Assembly: GCF_012689525.1 (NCBI RefSeq)
Contig: NZ_CP051516.1
Location: 2,232,001 to 2,296,000, forward strand
Length of the DNA: 64,000 bases
Direction of reading: 5' to 3'
Origin: Paraburkholderia aromaticivorans
GTDB taxonomy: Bacteria > Pseudomonadota > Gammaproteobacteria > Burkholderiales > Burkholderiaceae
Below are positions 1 to 9,074 of the stretch, piece by piece; position 1 is the first letter of the stretch, and every line of letters starts with the position of its first letter. A program made the translations under genes and the position numbers. The notes under the pieces are model-generated. The model was not told the DNA's origin. It did not search any database and was given only the letters and a program-made list of their open reading frames with translations.

Positions 1-1
1 C

Positions 2-694
2 ACGGCGCAACTCGAATGGTTGCCGCGGCCCTTTTTCGCGCCGCCGCAAGCGCTCATCGGCGTCTTTGCCGAAGACTATCCGCGACTCGGCACGAGTGTC
101 GTGCATTCGTTCGGTTTGCTCGCCTACGGCTATGTGCTGGGCGCGGCAGCGGGCTTCGTGACGGGCGTGAGCATCGGCTGGTCGCAGGCGGTGAGCTACT
201 GGGTGCATCCGGTTCTGCGTCTGATCGGACCGCTGCCGGCCACCGCATGGCTGCCGCTGGCGTTCTTCTTCTTTCCATCGAGCTTTAGCGCGAGTGTGTT
301 CCTGATCGCGCTGGCCACTGCTTTTCCGGTTGCCGTGCTGACCTGGTCGGGTGTCGCCGGCGTCAACTCCGCTTACTACGACATCGCGCGCACGCTCGGC
401 GCGAGACCCGTTTTCCTGATTCTGCGAGTCGCGATTCCCGCGGCGTTACCGTCGGTGTTCGTCGGACTGTTCATGGGCCTCGGCGCATCGTTTTCGGTGC
501 TGATCGTGGCGGAGATGATGGGCGTCAAAGCGGGCCTCGGCTGGTATCTGCAATGGGCGCAGGGCTGGGCGGCGTATTCGAACATGTACGCGGCGTTGCT
601 GGTGATGGCGCTGATGTGCTCCGGTCTGATCACGCTGCTGTTCCGCGTGCGCGACCGCTTGCTGGCCTGGCAAAAAGGATTGCTCAAATGGTAG
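2..694 (+). CDS. ABC transporter permease, sulfonate/taurine type (5'-truncated by window edge)
   Basis: This is the inner-membrane permease of a nitrate/sulfonate/taurine-type importer (SsuC/TauC family). The frame is open back to the window edge, so the N-terminus is missing; about 230 residues are visible against a usual 250-280. Several hydrophobic membrane segments are present. The cytoplasmic coupling loop typical of the family (ARTLGARPVFLILRVAIPAA) is clear, as is the family-typical VAEMMGVKAGLGWY segment. The stop overlaps the start of the following ATPase gene by 7 bases, which indicates translational coupling in one operon. The substrate cannot be read from the sequence; an organosulfur compound is inferred from the neighbours. 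Confidence 0.9.
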   Translation, partial: TAQLEWLPRPFFAPPQALIGVFAEDYPRLGTSVVHSFGLLAYGYVLGAAAGFVTGVSIGWSQAVSYWVHPVLRLIGPLPATAWLPLAFFFFPSSFSASVFLIALATAFPVAVLTWSGVAGVNSAYYDIARTLGARPVFLILRVAIPAALPSVFVGLFMGLGASFSVLIVAEMMGVKAGLGWYLQWAQGWAAYSNMYAALLVMALMCSGLITLLFRVRDRLLAWQKGLLKW

Positions 695-1518
695 CCGTAC
701 CCGAAGTACTGAATCAGCCGGCCGCCACGGTGCCGGTTCGCGAGGGCGCACGCATCGACGTGCGTCACGTCAGCCATCGTTTCGCGCTGCGTGGCGCCGC
801 ATTGCCGGTGCTGCAGGATGTGAGCTTCGCGGTCGAACCGGGCGAATTCGTCGCGCTGCTCGGCCCGAGCGGCTGCGGCAAGTCCACCTTGCTGCGGCTG
901 GTTGCAGGGCTCGATACGCCGACGCAAGGCACCGTGCAGGCCGACGGCGCCGTCGTTGCGGGCCCCGATCCGTCGCGCGTGGTGGTGTTTCAGGACCCGA
1001 CCTTGTATCCGTGGCGCACGGTGCGCGGCAATGTCGGCATCGGTCCGCAAGCGCAGCGCAGAGGCTTTGCGCGGCGCGCCGGTCCGCAAGGAGAACGCGT
1101 GCAGCAACGAATCGATGCGGCGCTGGAGTTAGTCGGTCTCAGTGAATTCGCCGAGGCCTTTCCGCATCAATTGTCGGGCGGCATGGCGCAGCGCGTCGCG
1201 CTGGCCCGCGCGCTCGTCAACGACCCTGCGCTGCTGGTGCTGGACGAACCCTTCGGCAAGCTCGATTCGCTGACGCGCATCCGCATGCAGGGCGAACTCG
1301 CGCGACTCTGGCAGGACGCACGCTTCTCCGTGCTGCTGGTCACGCACGACGTGGAAGAGGCGCTGCTGCTCGCGCATCGCGTGATCGTCTTCAGCGAGCG
1401 GCCGGCGCGGGTGGTCGCCGAAGTTCGCAACGACGCGCCGTATCCGCGTCATCGCGACGATCCGAAACTGGTGGCACTGCGCCGCGAGGTGCTCGGCCAA
1501 CTCGGCCTCGACACCTGA
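688..1518 (+). CDS. ABC transporter ATP-binding protein, SsuB/TauB type
   Basis: Cytoplasmic ATPase that energises the permease encoded just upstream. All nucleotide-binding motifs are present in a 276-residue protein: Walker A GPSGCGKST (about 59-67), Q-loop FQDP (101-104), signature LSGGMAQR (162-169), Walker B LLVLDEP (182-188) and the switch histidine in VTHD (about 220). The ATG at 688 was chosen because it overlaps the permease stop and puts the family domain near the N-terminus; earlier in-frame codons lie inside the permease gene. Together with the next gene it makes a complete importer. It is ordinary for the family; the sulfonate specificity is inferred. Confidence 0.92.
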   Translation: MVAVPEVLNQPAATVPVREGARIDVRHVSHRFALRGAALPVLQDVSFAVEPGEFVALLGPSGCGKSTLLRLVAGLDTPTQGTVQADGAVVAGPDPSRVVVFQDPTLYPWRTVRGNVGIGPQAQRRGFARRAGPQGERVQQRIDAALELVGLSEFAEAFPHQLSGGMAQRVALARALVNDPALLVLDEPFGKLDSLTRIRMQGELARLWQDARFSVLLVTHDVEEALLLAHRVIVFSERPARVVAEVRNDAPYPRHRDDPKLVALRREVLGQLGLDT

Positions 1519-1559
1519 ACGAATAAAACAATCGATAGACGACCTGAGGAACAGTCACC

Positions 1560-2615
1560 ATGAATCCCTACGATGAAGCCCCGCTGAGCCTGGCTCGCCG
1601 CGCATGGTTGCGCAAGACGGCCTGGAGTGCGGGCGCGGCGGCGCTCGGTGGCGCTGCGCTGATGCCGGGCTCGCTGGCGTTCGCGCAAACGTCGCAAACG
1701 TCGCAAACCCAGCAAGCGCCGCTCAAGCCGCTCAAGCTTTCCTGGAACGCCGGCGCGATCTGTACTGCGCCGGTGGCCGTGGCGGTGAAGCAGGGCTTTT
1801 TCCAGCGGCACGGTTTGCAGGTCGAACTCGTGAATTTTTCGGGCTCGACCGACCAGTTGCTCGAAGCCATCGCAACCGGTAAGTCCGACGCGGGCGTCGG
1901 CATGGCGCTGCGCTGGATCAAACCGCTGGAGCAGGGCTTCGATGTGAAACTGACGGCCGGGATTCACGGCGGCTGCATGCGTTTGCTGGCCACGCGAGCG
2001 TCGGGCATCGTCGACGTGGCGGGACTGAAGGGCCGCACGATCGGCGTCAGCGATATGGCCAGTCCGACCAGGAACTTCTTCGCGATCGTGTTGAAGAAGA
2101 TCGGTGTGGACCCGGAGCGCGACGTGAACTGGCGTCAGTATCCGGCCAACCTGCTGGGCGAGGCGCTGAAGAAGGGTGAAGTGCACGCCATCGCGGATGG
2201 CGACCCGACTATCTGGTCGATCCGCGAATCCGATCACCTCTATGAAGTGTCGAACAATCTGTGCGGCGAGTACCAGACGCGTTCGTGCTGCGTGCTCGGC
2301 GTGCGTGGTTCGCTGGTGCGCAAGGATCGCGCCACCGCGCAGGCTTTGACGCAAGCGTTGCTCGAGGCGACCGAGTGGACCGCCAATCATCCCGACGACG
2401 CGGCCACCATTTTCTCGGCCTATACGCCGTCCGCCGAGGTGAGCCAACTGGCCGCCATGCTCAAGAGCCATACCGATCGCCACCATCCGGTCGGCGATGC
2501 GTTCAGGAAGGAGATCTCGCTATATGCCGACGACCTGAAAGCGGTCGGCGTACTCAACAGCGGGACCGATTCGAACCGGCTGGCGAATCGGGTGTTCTCG
2601 GATGTGCTGGCTTAA
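1560..2615 (+). CDS. ABC transporter substrate-binding protein, sulfonate/NMT1-like family
   Basis: Periplasmic binding protein that would deliver ligand to the permease/ATPase pair just upstream. The 351-residue product starts with a probable Tat signal (ARRAWLRKTAW, then an Ala/Gly-rich hydrophobic stretch ending in AFAQ). A short Gln/Thr/Ser-rich linker follows, encoded by imperfect 9-base repeats around 1684-1712. The mature part has the SsuA/NMT1 pattern: an early ICTAPVAVAVKQGFF segment and a later LKGRTIGVSD segment. A GAGG sequence lies upstream of the ATG. Unlike many sulfonate binding proteins it seems to use Tat rather than Sec export; this is read from the motif only. Confidence 0.88.
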   Translation: MNPYDEAPLSLARRAWLRKTAWSAGAAALGGAALMPGSLAFAQTSQTSQTQQAPLKPLKLSWNAGAICTAPVAVAVKQGFFQRHGLQVELVNFSGSTDQLLEAIATGKSDAGVGMALRWIKPLEQGFDVKLTAGIHGGCMRLLATRASGIVDVAGLKGRTIGVSDMASPTRNFFAIVLKKIGVDPERDVNWRQYPANLLGEALKKGEVHAIADGDPTIWSIRESDHLYEVSNNLCGEYQTRSCCVLGVRGSLVRKDRATAQALTQALLEATEWTANHPDDAATIFSAYTPSAEVSQLAAMLKSHTDRHHPVGDAFRKEISLYADDLKAVGVLNSGTDSNRLANRVFSDVLA

Positions 2616-2852
2616 CGCTACGAACGCCGCGCCCGCGCGTTAGCGCTCAGGCCGCGGCAAACCGCCTTTCGAGCCAACCAGCCATGGCTCGTTGCGAAAC
2701 GCCTGCACCCACGGTTTCGCGAGGCGTCCCGCGAACGAGTGCGACGATCGCAAGCCGGATCAGAACCGGTCGCGATGGCGCCGACACTGATCAAGACATT
2801 CAATGCGAAGCCGCGCGCGAGCGCGAGCGTCTCGTCCTCATTCCTTACGACC

Positions 2853-3485
2853 ATGACAACGACCACGAACGAAACCGGTAGCGCCGTCTCGACGCAACGA
2901 CGCGAAGCCGTCGAGGCGCTGCTCGCCGACGCCCGGCGCATCATCGACGAAAAAGGCGTGACCCGTGATGCGCTCAAGGGGCTCAGCGAGCGGCTCACGG
3001 AACTCGCAACCCATCGCGCTCTGTTCGATGCCGCCGATTTTCCGCCGCCGCAGCCCGGTAGCGGCGACACATCGACCCGCTACCGGCTCAATCCCGGTGA
3101 AGACGGTTTCGCGCTCTATCTGAACTCGCTGCTGCCGGGCAAGACGACGATCCCGCATAACCACGACACGTGGGCCGTGATTGCGGCGATCGAGGGCGCG
3201 GAACTCAACCGCATCTATTGGCGCACGGACGATGGGCGCGATCCGGATCGCGCCCAGCTTGAACTGGCGCGGGAACGGGTGGTGCGTCCCGGTGTGCCCA
3301 TCGCATTTCTGCCCGACGACATCCATAGCATTCACGTCGGCGGCGCCGAGCCCACGTTGCACTTTCATCTGTATGGCCGTCCGCTGGAAACGTTGACGGG
3401 GCGGCTCGGGTTCGAAACGGGCACGGGCCTGATAGTGCGTTACAACGCGACGCACATGCAGCGCGAGACCCAGGCGGTCGGCTGA
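2853..3485 (+). CDS. cysteine dioxygenase-like (CDO type I family) protein
   Basis: Probable non-heme iron thiol dioxygenase of the cupin-fold cysteine dioxygenase family, which oxidises cysteine or a related thiol such as 3-mercaptopropionate to a sulfinate. The 210-residue length matches bacterial members. Iron-ligand histidines are visible in PHNHD (His102 and His104), with a third in the DIHSIH motif (His158 or His161). An ATG 114 bases upstream is open in frame, but the segment it adds is poorly conserved-looking, so the ATG at 2853 is preferred. It follows an organosulfur importer and precedes a flavin oxygenase, which suggests processing of an imported or released thiol. The exact substrate is unknown. 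Confidence 0.78.
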   Translation: MTTTTNETGSAVSTQRREAVEALLADARRIIDEKGVTRDALKGLSERLTELATHRALFDAADFPPPQPGSGDTSTRYRLNPGEDGFALYLNSLLPGKTTIPHNHDTWAVIAAIEGAELNRIYWRTDDGRDPDRAQLELARERVVRPGVPIAFLPDDIHSIHVGGAEPTLHFHLYGRPLETLTGRLGFETGTGLIVRYNATHMQRETQAVG

Positions 3486-3572
3486 TTCGCTTCGGCACGC
3501 AAACACATATCGCGTTCGCAACGTTTGCTCGATCTGCATCGGCAATACGCCGCCAACAAGGAAAACTGATTG

Positions 3573-5006
3573 ATGACACAGACTGCCCATCCTGACCACG
3601 AGGCAAGCCGCACACTTGAACTGCTCGGTCCGGCGCCCGAAAACTGGGTGCCGGACCAGCCCGGTATCGACCACAACGTGTTGATCGTCGGTGGCGGCCA
3701 GACCGGCAGCGCATTCGCATTCGCGCTGCGGCGAGCCGGCATTGGCCGCGTCAGCGTGATCGATGCGGCCGACGATGCGTCGAAAGCCGGCGTATGGCGC
3801 ACCCGCGCGCGCATGAACAAGCTGCGCACGCCGAAGTCTCTCGTCGGGCCCGAGGTCGGCCTGCCGGGGCTCGGTTTTCAGGCGTGGTATGAGGCGCGTT
3901 TCGGCGCGGCGTCATATCGCGAGATCGACCGGATTCCGCGCGAACAGTGGGCGGACTATCTGGCCTGGTACCGCGAATTTCTCGAGGTCCCGATTCGCTA
4001 CGCGACACGGCTCGTCAAAATAGAGCCAGTGGGCGAGCATTTCCGGTTGCACCTCGAAGTCGACGGCAGCGCGAAAGTCGAGACCGCCCGCAAGGTGTTG
4101 CTGTGCAACGGCGTCGCCGGTAACGGTGGCGCGTTTGTGCCCCGCGCATTGGCGCAGTTGCCGGCGTCGCTTGTCGCGCATACGTCGCAGGCCATCGACT
4201 TCGTCGCGTTGCGTGGCAAATCGGTCGCGGTGCTCGGCGGTGCGGCGTCCGCCTTCGATGCCGCGGCAACCGCGCTCGAAGCAGGCGCAGCCGACGTGCA
4301 TCTGTTCGTGCGCCGCGCGGCGCTGGCGGCCGTCCCGGTTTCGCGCGCGCGTGCTTACCCTGGCGCGTACGACAACTACTTCGATCTGCCCGACGCACTG
4401 CGCTGGGCGCAGGCGCTTCGCTTCAAGCGCTCGGGATCGACGGCGCCGCTGGACTCGATCGAGCGTGTCACGCGGTTTCCGAATTTCCATTTGCACCCTG
4501 GCGCGCAATGGGAATCCGCGCGTGAAGAAGCGAGGCACATTGCCGCGCGGGTGTCGGGCGAAACGTTTCGATTCGACTTCGCGATCGCCGGCACGGGCTA
4601 TTTCATCGATTCGTCGGCGCGGCCGGAACTGGCCGATTTCGCGTCGCAGATCCGGCTGTGGCGCGATCAGTACACACCGCCCGCGAGCGACGTCGACGAA
4701 GGGCTGGGCGCGCATCCGTACCTCGGTTCTGCGCTCGAGTATCTGGAGAAGTCGCCGGGACAGGCGCCGTATCTGAAGGACATCCATGTCTACAATCCAG
4801 CCGGTTTCGTGAGTGCGGGCGTGCCGGTTGGCGACGTGCCGAGCATGAAGCGCGATATTCCCGCGGTGGTCCGGCGCATCAGCCGCGATCTGTTTCTCGC
4901 GGATATCGGTTCACACGCAAAGCGCCTCGCCGCGGAGATTCCTGCTGACTTCGACGAATCCGCGTATGCGTCGAGCGTATGGCAACGTGAGGCTTCGAAC
5001 GCCTGA
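3573..5006 (+). CDS. FAD/NAD(P)-binding oxidoreductase (flavin monooxygenase-like)
   Basis: A 477-residue flavoprotein with two dinucleotide-binding folds. An N-terminal FAD site VGGGQTGSAFAF lies near residues 40-51, and a second Rossmann motif AVLGGAASAFDAA lies near the middle, the layout of FMO/BVMO-like and lysine-hydroxylase-like enzymes. The chosen ATG has AAGGA about ten bases upstream. A preceding in-frame TTG is less likely. It is co-directional with the CDO-like gene and the importer, so a role in oxidising an organosulfur compound is a reasonable inference, but no substrate can be named. A GC-rich hairpin follows the gene. Confidence 0.75.
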   Translation: MTQTAHPDHEASRTLELLGPAPENWVPDQPGIDHNVLIVGGGQTGSAFAFALRRAGIGRVSVIDAADDASKAGVWRTRARMNKLRTPKSLVGPEVGLPGLGFQAWYEARFGAASYREIDRIPREQWADYLAWYREFLEVPIRYATRLVKIEPVGEHFRLHLEVDGSAKVETARKVLLCNGVAGNGGAFVPRALAQLPASLVAHTSQAIDFVALRGKSVAVLGGAASAFDAAATALEAGAADVHLFVRRAALAAVPVSRARAYPGAYDNYFDLPDALRWAQALRFKRSGSTAPLDSIERVTRFPNFHLHPGAQWESAREEARHIAARVSGETFRFDFAIAGTGYFIDSSARPELADFASQIRLWRDQYTPPASDVDEGLGAHPYLGSALEYLEKSPGQAPYLKDIHVYNPAGFVSAGVPVGDVPSMKRDIPAVVRRISRDLFLADIGSHAKRLAAEIPADFDESAYASSVWQREASNA

Positions 5007-5345
5007 TGCGGCGGGTGAGAGTGGGCCGTTGAGATCGATGCGGGCGTCGGTGACGCCCGCAACCGCATGGATGCATCTGTGATAGCAGCAAATGCACCAC
5101 GTGATGCACTACGTCATGCGAGTGTCGCGCCGCGATTCCCCCGATCTTTGACTATAGGCAAGCAGCAACGACCTTCTAAATAAGCTTTTGTTCGAACCAA
5201 AGCACTTCTCTGGTGGACTCTTTTTGCCGCGATGGCGACTAATCGAATCGCTCGCCAACGCATATCCATGCGCTGAATCGTTGGTTGCCGATGCCGTATC
5301 GATCCTGCTTTCATGGTTCACGCCATCGACCCCAAGGAGGACACC
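5007..5345 (+). other. intergenic region with imperfect palindrome upstream of tauD-like gene
   Basis: About 340 bases without a credible gene. It holds the hairpin at 5039-5061 and, at 5093-5108, the 16-base imperfect palindrome TGCACCACGTGATGCA (14 of 16 symmetric positions) centred on CACGTG. The second half probably carries the promoter of the dioxygenase operon. No regulator was matched to the palindrome. Confidence 0.4.
5039..5061 (+). terminator. GC-rich hairpin after the flavoprotein gene
   Basis: A perfect 10-bp inverted repeat, TGCGGGCGTC / GACGCCCGCA, with a three-base loop, 32 bases after the stop codon. There is no T-run, so it may act as a transcript-stabilising or Rho-assisted end rather than a classic intrinsic terminator. 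Confidence 0.5.
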
Positions 5346-6278
5346 ATGAGTACAGTGCTCGACCATCAGCATCAGCAATCCGCCGCTCACCAGGCGCTTC
5401 GCGTACGCCGATACAAGCCGCTGATCGGCGCAGTGATCGAGAACGTCGATCTGTCGAAGCCGCTCAGTGATGAGAACCAGCAAACGGTGAGGCAGGCACT
5501 GGTCGATCACGGTGTGATCTTTTTTCGCGAGCAGACGCTTACGCCAGAGCAGCATGTCGCGCTGGCGCGGATCTTCGGCACACCAATCCGCAAGAATATC
5601 TATCTGCCGGCCGTCGCGGGCTTTCCCGAGATCGAGGTCATTGCCCACAGCGATAAAACCCAATCGGGCGGCACCGATAACTGGCACGTCGACGTTTCAT
5701 GGCAGCCGCAGCCGCCCAAGGCCACCGTCCTCCACGCGCAGGAGATTCCTGAGGGGGGCGGCGGCGACACGATCTGGACCTCGTCGACGGCAGTCTACGA
5801 CTTGCTGGATCCCGATCTGGCCCGCTACTTCGAGAAGCTGAAAGCGGTGAATACGTTCTTTGCGTCGCCCAAAAAGAACGCGCTGTCCGATCTGTTGAGC
5901 GGCTACGACATTCCCGAAGGCACGAGCGAGCAAAGTGTGGAGGCCGGCTTGGCACGGGTGCGCGATGCCTCGCAAAAGTATCCGCCCATCGAAGTGCCGG
6001 TCATCAAGACACACCCTGAAAACGGCCGCAAGCTAATGTTCGTCAATGAAGGGCATACCAGCCATTTGCTCGGCGTATCGAAGACGGCAAGCCAGAGTCT
6101 GCTGAACTACCTCTACGACCTGATCAAGACGCCGGAAGTGCAGGCCCGTTTCGAATGGCGTGCCGGCGATGTCGCGATCTGGGATAACCGTCAGGTCCAG
6201 CATTACGCGGCGCGAGACTACGGCTCGGCTCGCCGGCGTATTCACCGCATCACGCTGGAACACGACGGCGTGTTCTGA
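5346..6278 (+). CDS. TauD/TfdA family Fe(II)/2-oxoglutarate dioxygenase
   Basis: Cytoplasmic alpha-ketoglutarate-dependent dioxygenase of the taurine dioxygenase family, which hydroxylates the carbon next to a sulfonate so that sulfite and an aldehyde are released. The 310-residue protein has the iron triad HVD (His114, Asp116) and His286, with the co-substrate-binding arginine region RRRIHR (about 296-301). The ATG at 5346 is preceded by a strong AAGGAGG; an ATG 33 bases upstream lacks this. It leads a set with an importer (binding protein, ATPase, permease), so it most likely desulfonates what that importer brings in. Whether the substrate is taurine, an alkanesulfonate or a sulfate ester cannot be told. 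Confidence 0.88.
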   Translation: MSTVLDHQHQQSAAHQALRVRRYKPLIGAVIENVDLSKPLSDENQQTVRQALVDHGVIFFREQTLTPEQHVALARIFGTPIRKNIYLPAVAGFPEIEVIAHSDKTQSGGTDNWHVDVSWQPQPPKATVLHAQEIPEGGGGDTIWTSSTAVYDLLDPDLARYFEKLKAVNTFFASPKKNALSDLLSGYDIPEGTSEQSVEAGLARVRDASQKYPPIEVPVIKTHPENGRKLMFVNEGHTSHLLGVSKTASQSLLNYLYDLIKTPEVQARFEWRAGDVAIWDNRQVQHYAARDYGSARRRIHRITLEHDGVF

Positions 6279-6322
6279 GCGGCGCACGCGCGCCTTCCAT
6301 GTCGGACCACGGAGATCGAAGC

Positions 6323-7360
6323 ATGAAGCAAACCGCGCGTCACTTGCGGCATCGTGTTGCTCGCCTGTTTTATCTGTCGACGCTCGTCGCCGGTGTGCTG
6401 TCTTTCGGCCACCCCGCGCTGGCGCAAACCCCTGAGAAGCTCGAACTGCGCTATCAGGGGTGGGCCAGCAAGGTGTTGTATCCGGAACTCGCCGAAGACC
6501 TCGGGTATCTGGCGCCGATCAAACTCAACTGGGTGGGCAATACGATCAGCGGACCGCAGGATATTCAGGCGGCGGTGACGGGCGACGTCGATTTCGGTGG
6601 TGCGTTCAACGGCTCGATCGTCAAACTGGTGGCGGCCCACGCGCCCGTCAAAGCGGTGATTTCCTACGTCGGCACCGACAAGGAGACCAATGGCGGGCTG
6701 TTCGTGCTGCAAGGCAGTCCGATCCATAGTGCGCGTGATCTGATCGGCCGTAAGGTCGGCGTGAACACGCCGGGCGCGTACGAACAATACCTGGTGACCG
6801 CGTATCTGGAGAAGGCTGGGCTGTCCAAAGAAGAGATCCAGAAGGTGGTGTTCGTCGCGGCGCCGCCGGTCAATCTCGCACAGTTGCTCAGGCAAAAACA
6901 ACTGGACGCCGTGTTCCTCGAAGACATCATCAAGGACAAGCTGCTAGCCGACGGCGGCGCGACGCTGCTCACCACCGACTATCAGCTGTTCGGCTCGTTC
7001 GGCTACGCGAGCTATCTGTTCACCGACCGCTTCATCGCGCAGAACCCGAACACGGTGCGCAAATTCGTCGACGGGACGGCTCGCGCGATCGAATGGGCGA
7101 AGAACACGCCGCGTGCGGAAGTGGTCGCACGGCTGAAGAAGATCGTGGAGACGCGGCATCGCAATGAAGACACGTCGATCGTCAACTACTGGAAATCGGC
7201 CGGCGTGGGCGGCAAGGGCGGTCTGATCGACGCCAACGACTTCACGACGTATATCGACTGGTACGTGAAAAACGGTGTGTTGAAGCCCGACCAGGTGAAA
7301 CCCGAAAACATCTACTCGAACCAGTTCAATCCGTTCAACCAGTCGGTGGCGGCCCATTAG
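6323..7360 (+). CDS. ABC transporter substrate-binding protein, SsuA-like
   Basis: Periplasmic binding protein of a second sulfonate-type importer. The 345-residue product has a basic N-terminus (KQTARHLRHRVAR), a hydrophobic core and an ALAQ cleavage motif, so it is a Sec-type export substrate. The mature chain carries family-typical segments such as LIGRKVGVNTPGAYEQY. The ATG at 6323 has GGAG upstream and gives a normal signal peptide; the ATG at 6299 would add eight residues without improving it. It lies 44 bases after the TauD-like gene and 34 before an ATPase gene, in one operon. Confidence 0.88.
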   Translation: MKQTARHLRHRVARLFYLSTLVAGVLSFGHPALAQTPEKLELRYQGWASKVLYPELAEDLGYLAPIKLNWVGNTISGPQDIQAAVTGDVDFGGAFNGSIVKLVAAHAPVKAVISYVGTDKETNGGLFVLQGSPIHSARDLIGRKVGVNTPGAYEQYLVTAYLEKAGLSKEEIQKVVFVAAPPVNLAQLLRQKQLDAVFLEDIIKDKLLADGGATLLTTDYQLFGSFGYASYLFTDRFIAQNPNTVRKFVDGTARAIEWAKNTPRAEVVARLKKIVETRHRNEDTSIVNYWKSAGVGGKGGLIDANDFTTYIDWYVKNGVLKPDQVKPENIYSNQFNPFNQSVAAH

Positions 7361-7394
7361 GCGGCCACTGCGTCGAATCACGAGGCCCGCGAAT

Positions 7395-8195
7395 ATGGGT
7401 GCTGCTATCGGCGTGCGCAACGTCACGAAAGGGTTTCATCTCAAACGACGCGGACACTTCAGCGTGCTGGAGGACGTGTCCTTCAATGTGAAGGCCGGCG
7501 AGTTCGTGACGCTGGTCGGTCCAAGCGGCTGCGGCAAGACGACCTTGCTCGATCTGGTCGCCGGGCTCGCGAAACCGGATCGCGGGCAGATCCTGATCGA
7601 CGGCAAAGCGATTGAAGGACCGGGGCTCGATCGTGGCATCGTGTTTCAGCAATACGCGCTCTTTCCGTGGAAAACAGCGCTCGGCAATATCGAGTTCGGT
7701 CTGGAAGCGAAAGGCGTGGCCAGGGCGGAGCGCACCGCGCGTGCCCGTTCGTTCCTCGAACTGGTCGGCCTTGGCGGGTTCGGCGACCGCTATCCGCACG
7801 AGTTGTCCGGTGGCATGAAGCAGCGCGTCGCGATTGCTCGCGCGCTGTCTTTCGAGCCTGCCGTGCTGCTGATGGACGAGCCGTTTGCCGCGCTCGACGC
7901 GCAGACGCGCGAGACCCTGCAGGACGAACTGCTGCGCATCTGGCAACGCACCGGTACGACCGTCGTGTTTATCACGCATTCAATCGATGAGGCGATCTAT
8001 CTCGGCCAACGGGTCCTCGTCATGGCGGCCGCACCTGGTCGCATCACCCATGCGCTCGACGTGCGTCTGGAGCGCGGCGACCTCTCCGAAGATCTGCGCT
8101 CGACGCCGGAATTCGTGCGGCTCAGACACGAGATCTGGCAATTGACGCATCAGCGCCGGGCGGCGCCGCGACTCGCGGTCGCGCATGCGGCTTGA
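7395..8195 (+). CDS. ABC transporter ATP-binding protein, SsuB/TauB type
   Basis: ATPase subunit of the second importer, 266 residues. It shows Walker A GPSGCGKTT near residues 43-51, Q-loop FQQY, signature LSGGMKQR, Walker B VLLMDEP and switch histidine ITHS. The signature and D-loop (AALDAQ) are normal, so the protein should be active. It sits between the binding-protein and permease genes in the same direction, with a 16-base gap to the permease gene. The sulfonate class assignment comes from the family pattern and the TauD-type neighbour. Confidence 0.92.
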   Translation: MGAAIGVRNVTKGFHLKRRGHFSVLEDVSFNVKAGEFVTLVGPSGCGKTTLLDLVAGLAKPDRGQILIDGKAIEGPGLDRGIVFQQYALFPWKTALGNIEFGLEAKGVARAERTARARSFLELVGLGGFGDRYPHELSGGMKQRVAIARALSFEPAVLLMDEPFAALDAQTRETLQDELLRIWQRTGTTVVFITHSIDEAIYLGQRVLVMAAAPGRITHALDVRLERGDLSEDLRSTPEFVRLRHEIWQLTHQRRAAPRLAVAHAA

Positions 8196-8211
8196 TAGGG
8201 GAGTCTGAGTA

Positions 8212-9024
8212 ATGAGTACCTTAGCGACCAGATTTCCGTCGGCGAGCTCGTTCGCCTCTGGTGTCGTAGCGGCATTGCCACGCATCCTGCGTGGCAGCGT
8301 CGCGATCGTAGCGTTCTGTGCGCTGTGGGAGATTCTGCCGCGCGCGGGGTGGGTCGATGCAACCTTTCTGCCGCCGTTTTCAACCGTGCTCGGCGCGCTG
8401 TTCGAGATGGTGCGTTCAGGCGAGCTCTCCGACCATCTGTTTGCCAGCGCGACACGGGCCGTGGGCGGCTTTGCGATTGCGGTGGCCGTCGGCGTGCCGC
8501 TGGGTCTTGTGATCGGCTGGTATCGCACGCTTGCGGAGCTTCTCAATCCGCTGCTTGAGTTGTTTCGCAATACGGCGCCGCTCGCGCTGCTTCCCGTCTT
8601 CGTGCTGGTGCTAGGCATGGGCGAGACCTCGAAGGTCTCGATGGTCGTGTACTCGTGCATCTGGCCTGTCGTGCTCAATACCGTCAGCGGCGTGCGCAAT
8701 GTCGATCCATTGCTGATCCGCTCGGCGCTCTCGATGGGGCTGACCCCGTTGCAGCTGTTCCGCAAGGTCGTGCTGCCCGCGTCGGTGCCGACTGTCTTCA
8801 CGGGCATTCGTGTCGCGGGCGCCTATTCCATTCTCGTGCTGATCGCGGCCGAAATGGTGGGCGCGAAAGCGGGACTCGGCTACCTCGTCAATTACTCGCA
8901 ATTCACGTTCGAGATTCCGAAGATGTACGCCGGCATTGTCACGCTTGCGTTACTCGGCCTCGTGTTCAATCACGCCGTCCTGCTGGCGGAACGGCGGCTG
9001 ACAGCCTGGCAAGGCGAGCGCTGA
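8212..9024 (+). CDS. ABC transporter permease, SsuC/TauC type
   Basis: Inner-membrane permease of the second importer, 270 residues with about six hydrophobic segments. The coupling-loop region (ALSMGLTPLQLFRKVVLPAS) and the segment AAEMVGAKAGLGYLV are diagnostic for the sulfonate/nitrate permease group, and the latter closely resembles the same segment in the truncated permease at the left edge. A GGGAG lies upstream of the ATG. The next gene begins 50 bases later on the same strand. Confidence 0.9.
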   Translation: MSTLATRFPSASSFASGVVAALPRILRGSVAIVAFCALWEILPRAGWVDATFLPPFSTVLGALFEMVRSGELSDHLFASATRAVGGFAIAVAVGVPLGLVIGWYRTLAELLNPLLELFRNTAPLALLPVFVLVLGMGETSKVSMVVYSCIWPVVLNTVSGVRNVDPLLIRSALSMGLTPLQLFRKVVLPASVPTVFTGIRVAGAYSILVLIAAEMVGAKAGLGYLVNYSQFTFEIPKMYAGIVTLALLGLVFNHAVLLAERRLTAWQGER

Positions 9025-9074
9025 GCGTTCAACTTCGTCGGACAGTCGGCACATCACCTCAGGGAAACTCCTTC

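Noticed and set aside
1684..1712. Tandem repeats in the binding-protein gene as a CRISPR-like or regulatory repeat
   Set aside because: They encode a Gln/Thr/Ser linker in frame and are only about three imperfect 9-base units.
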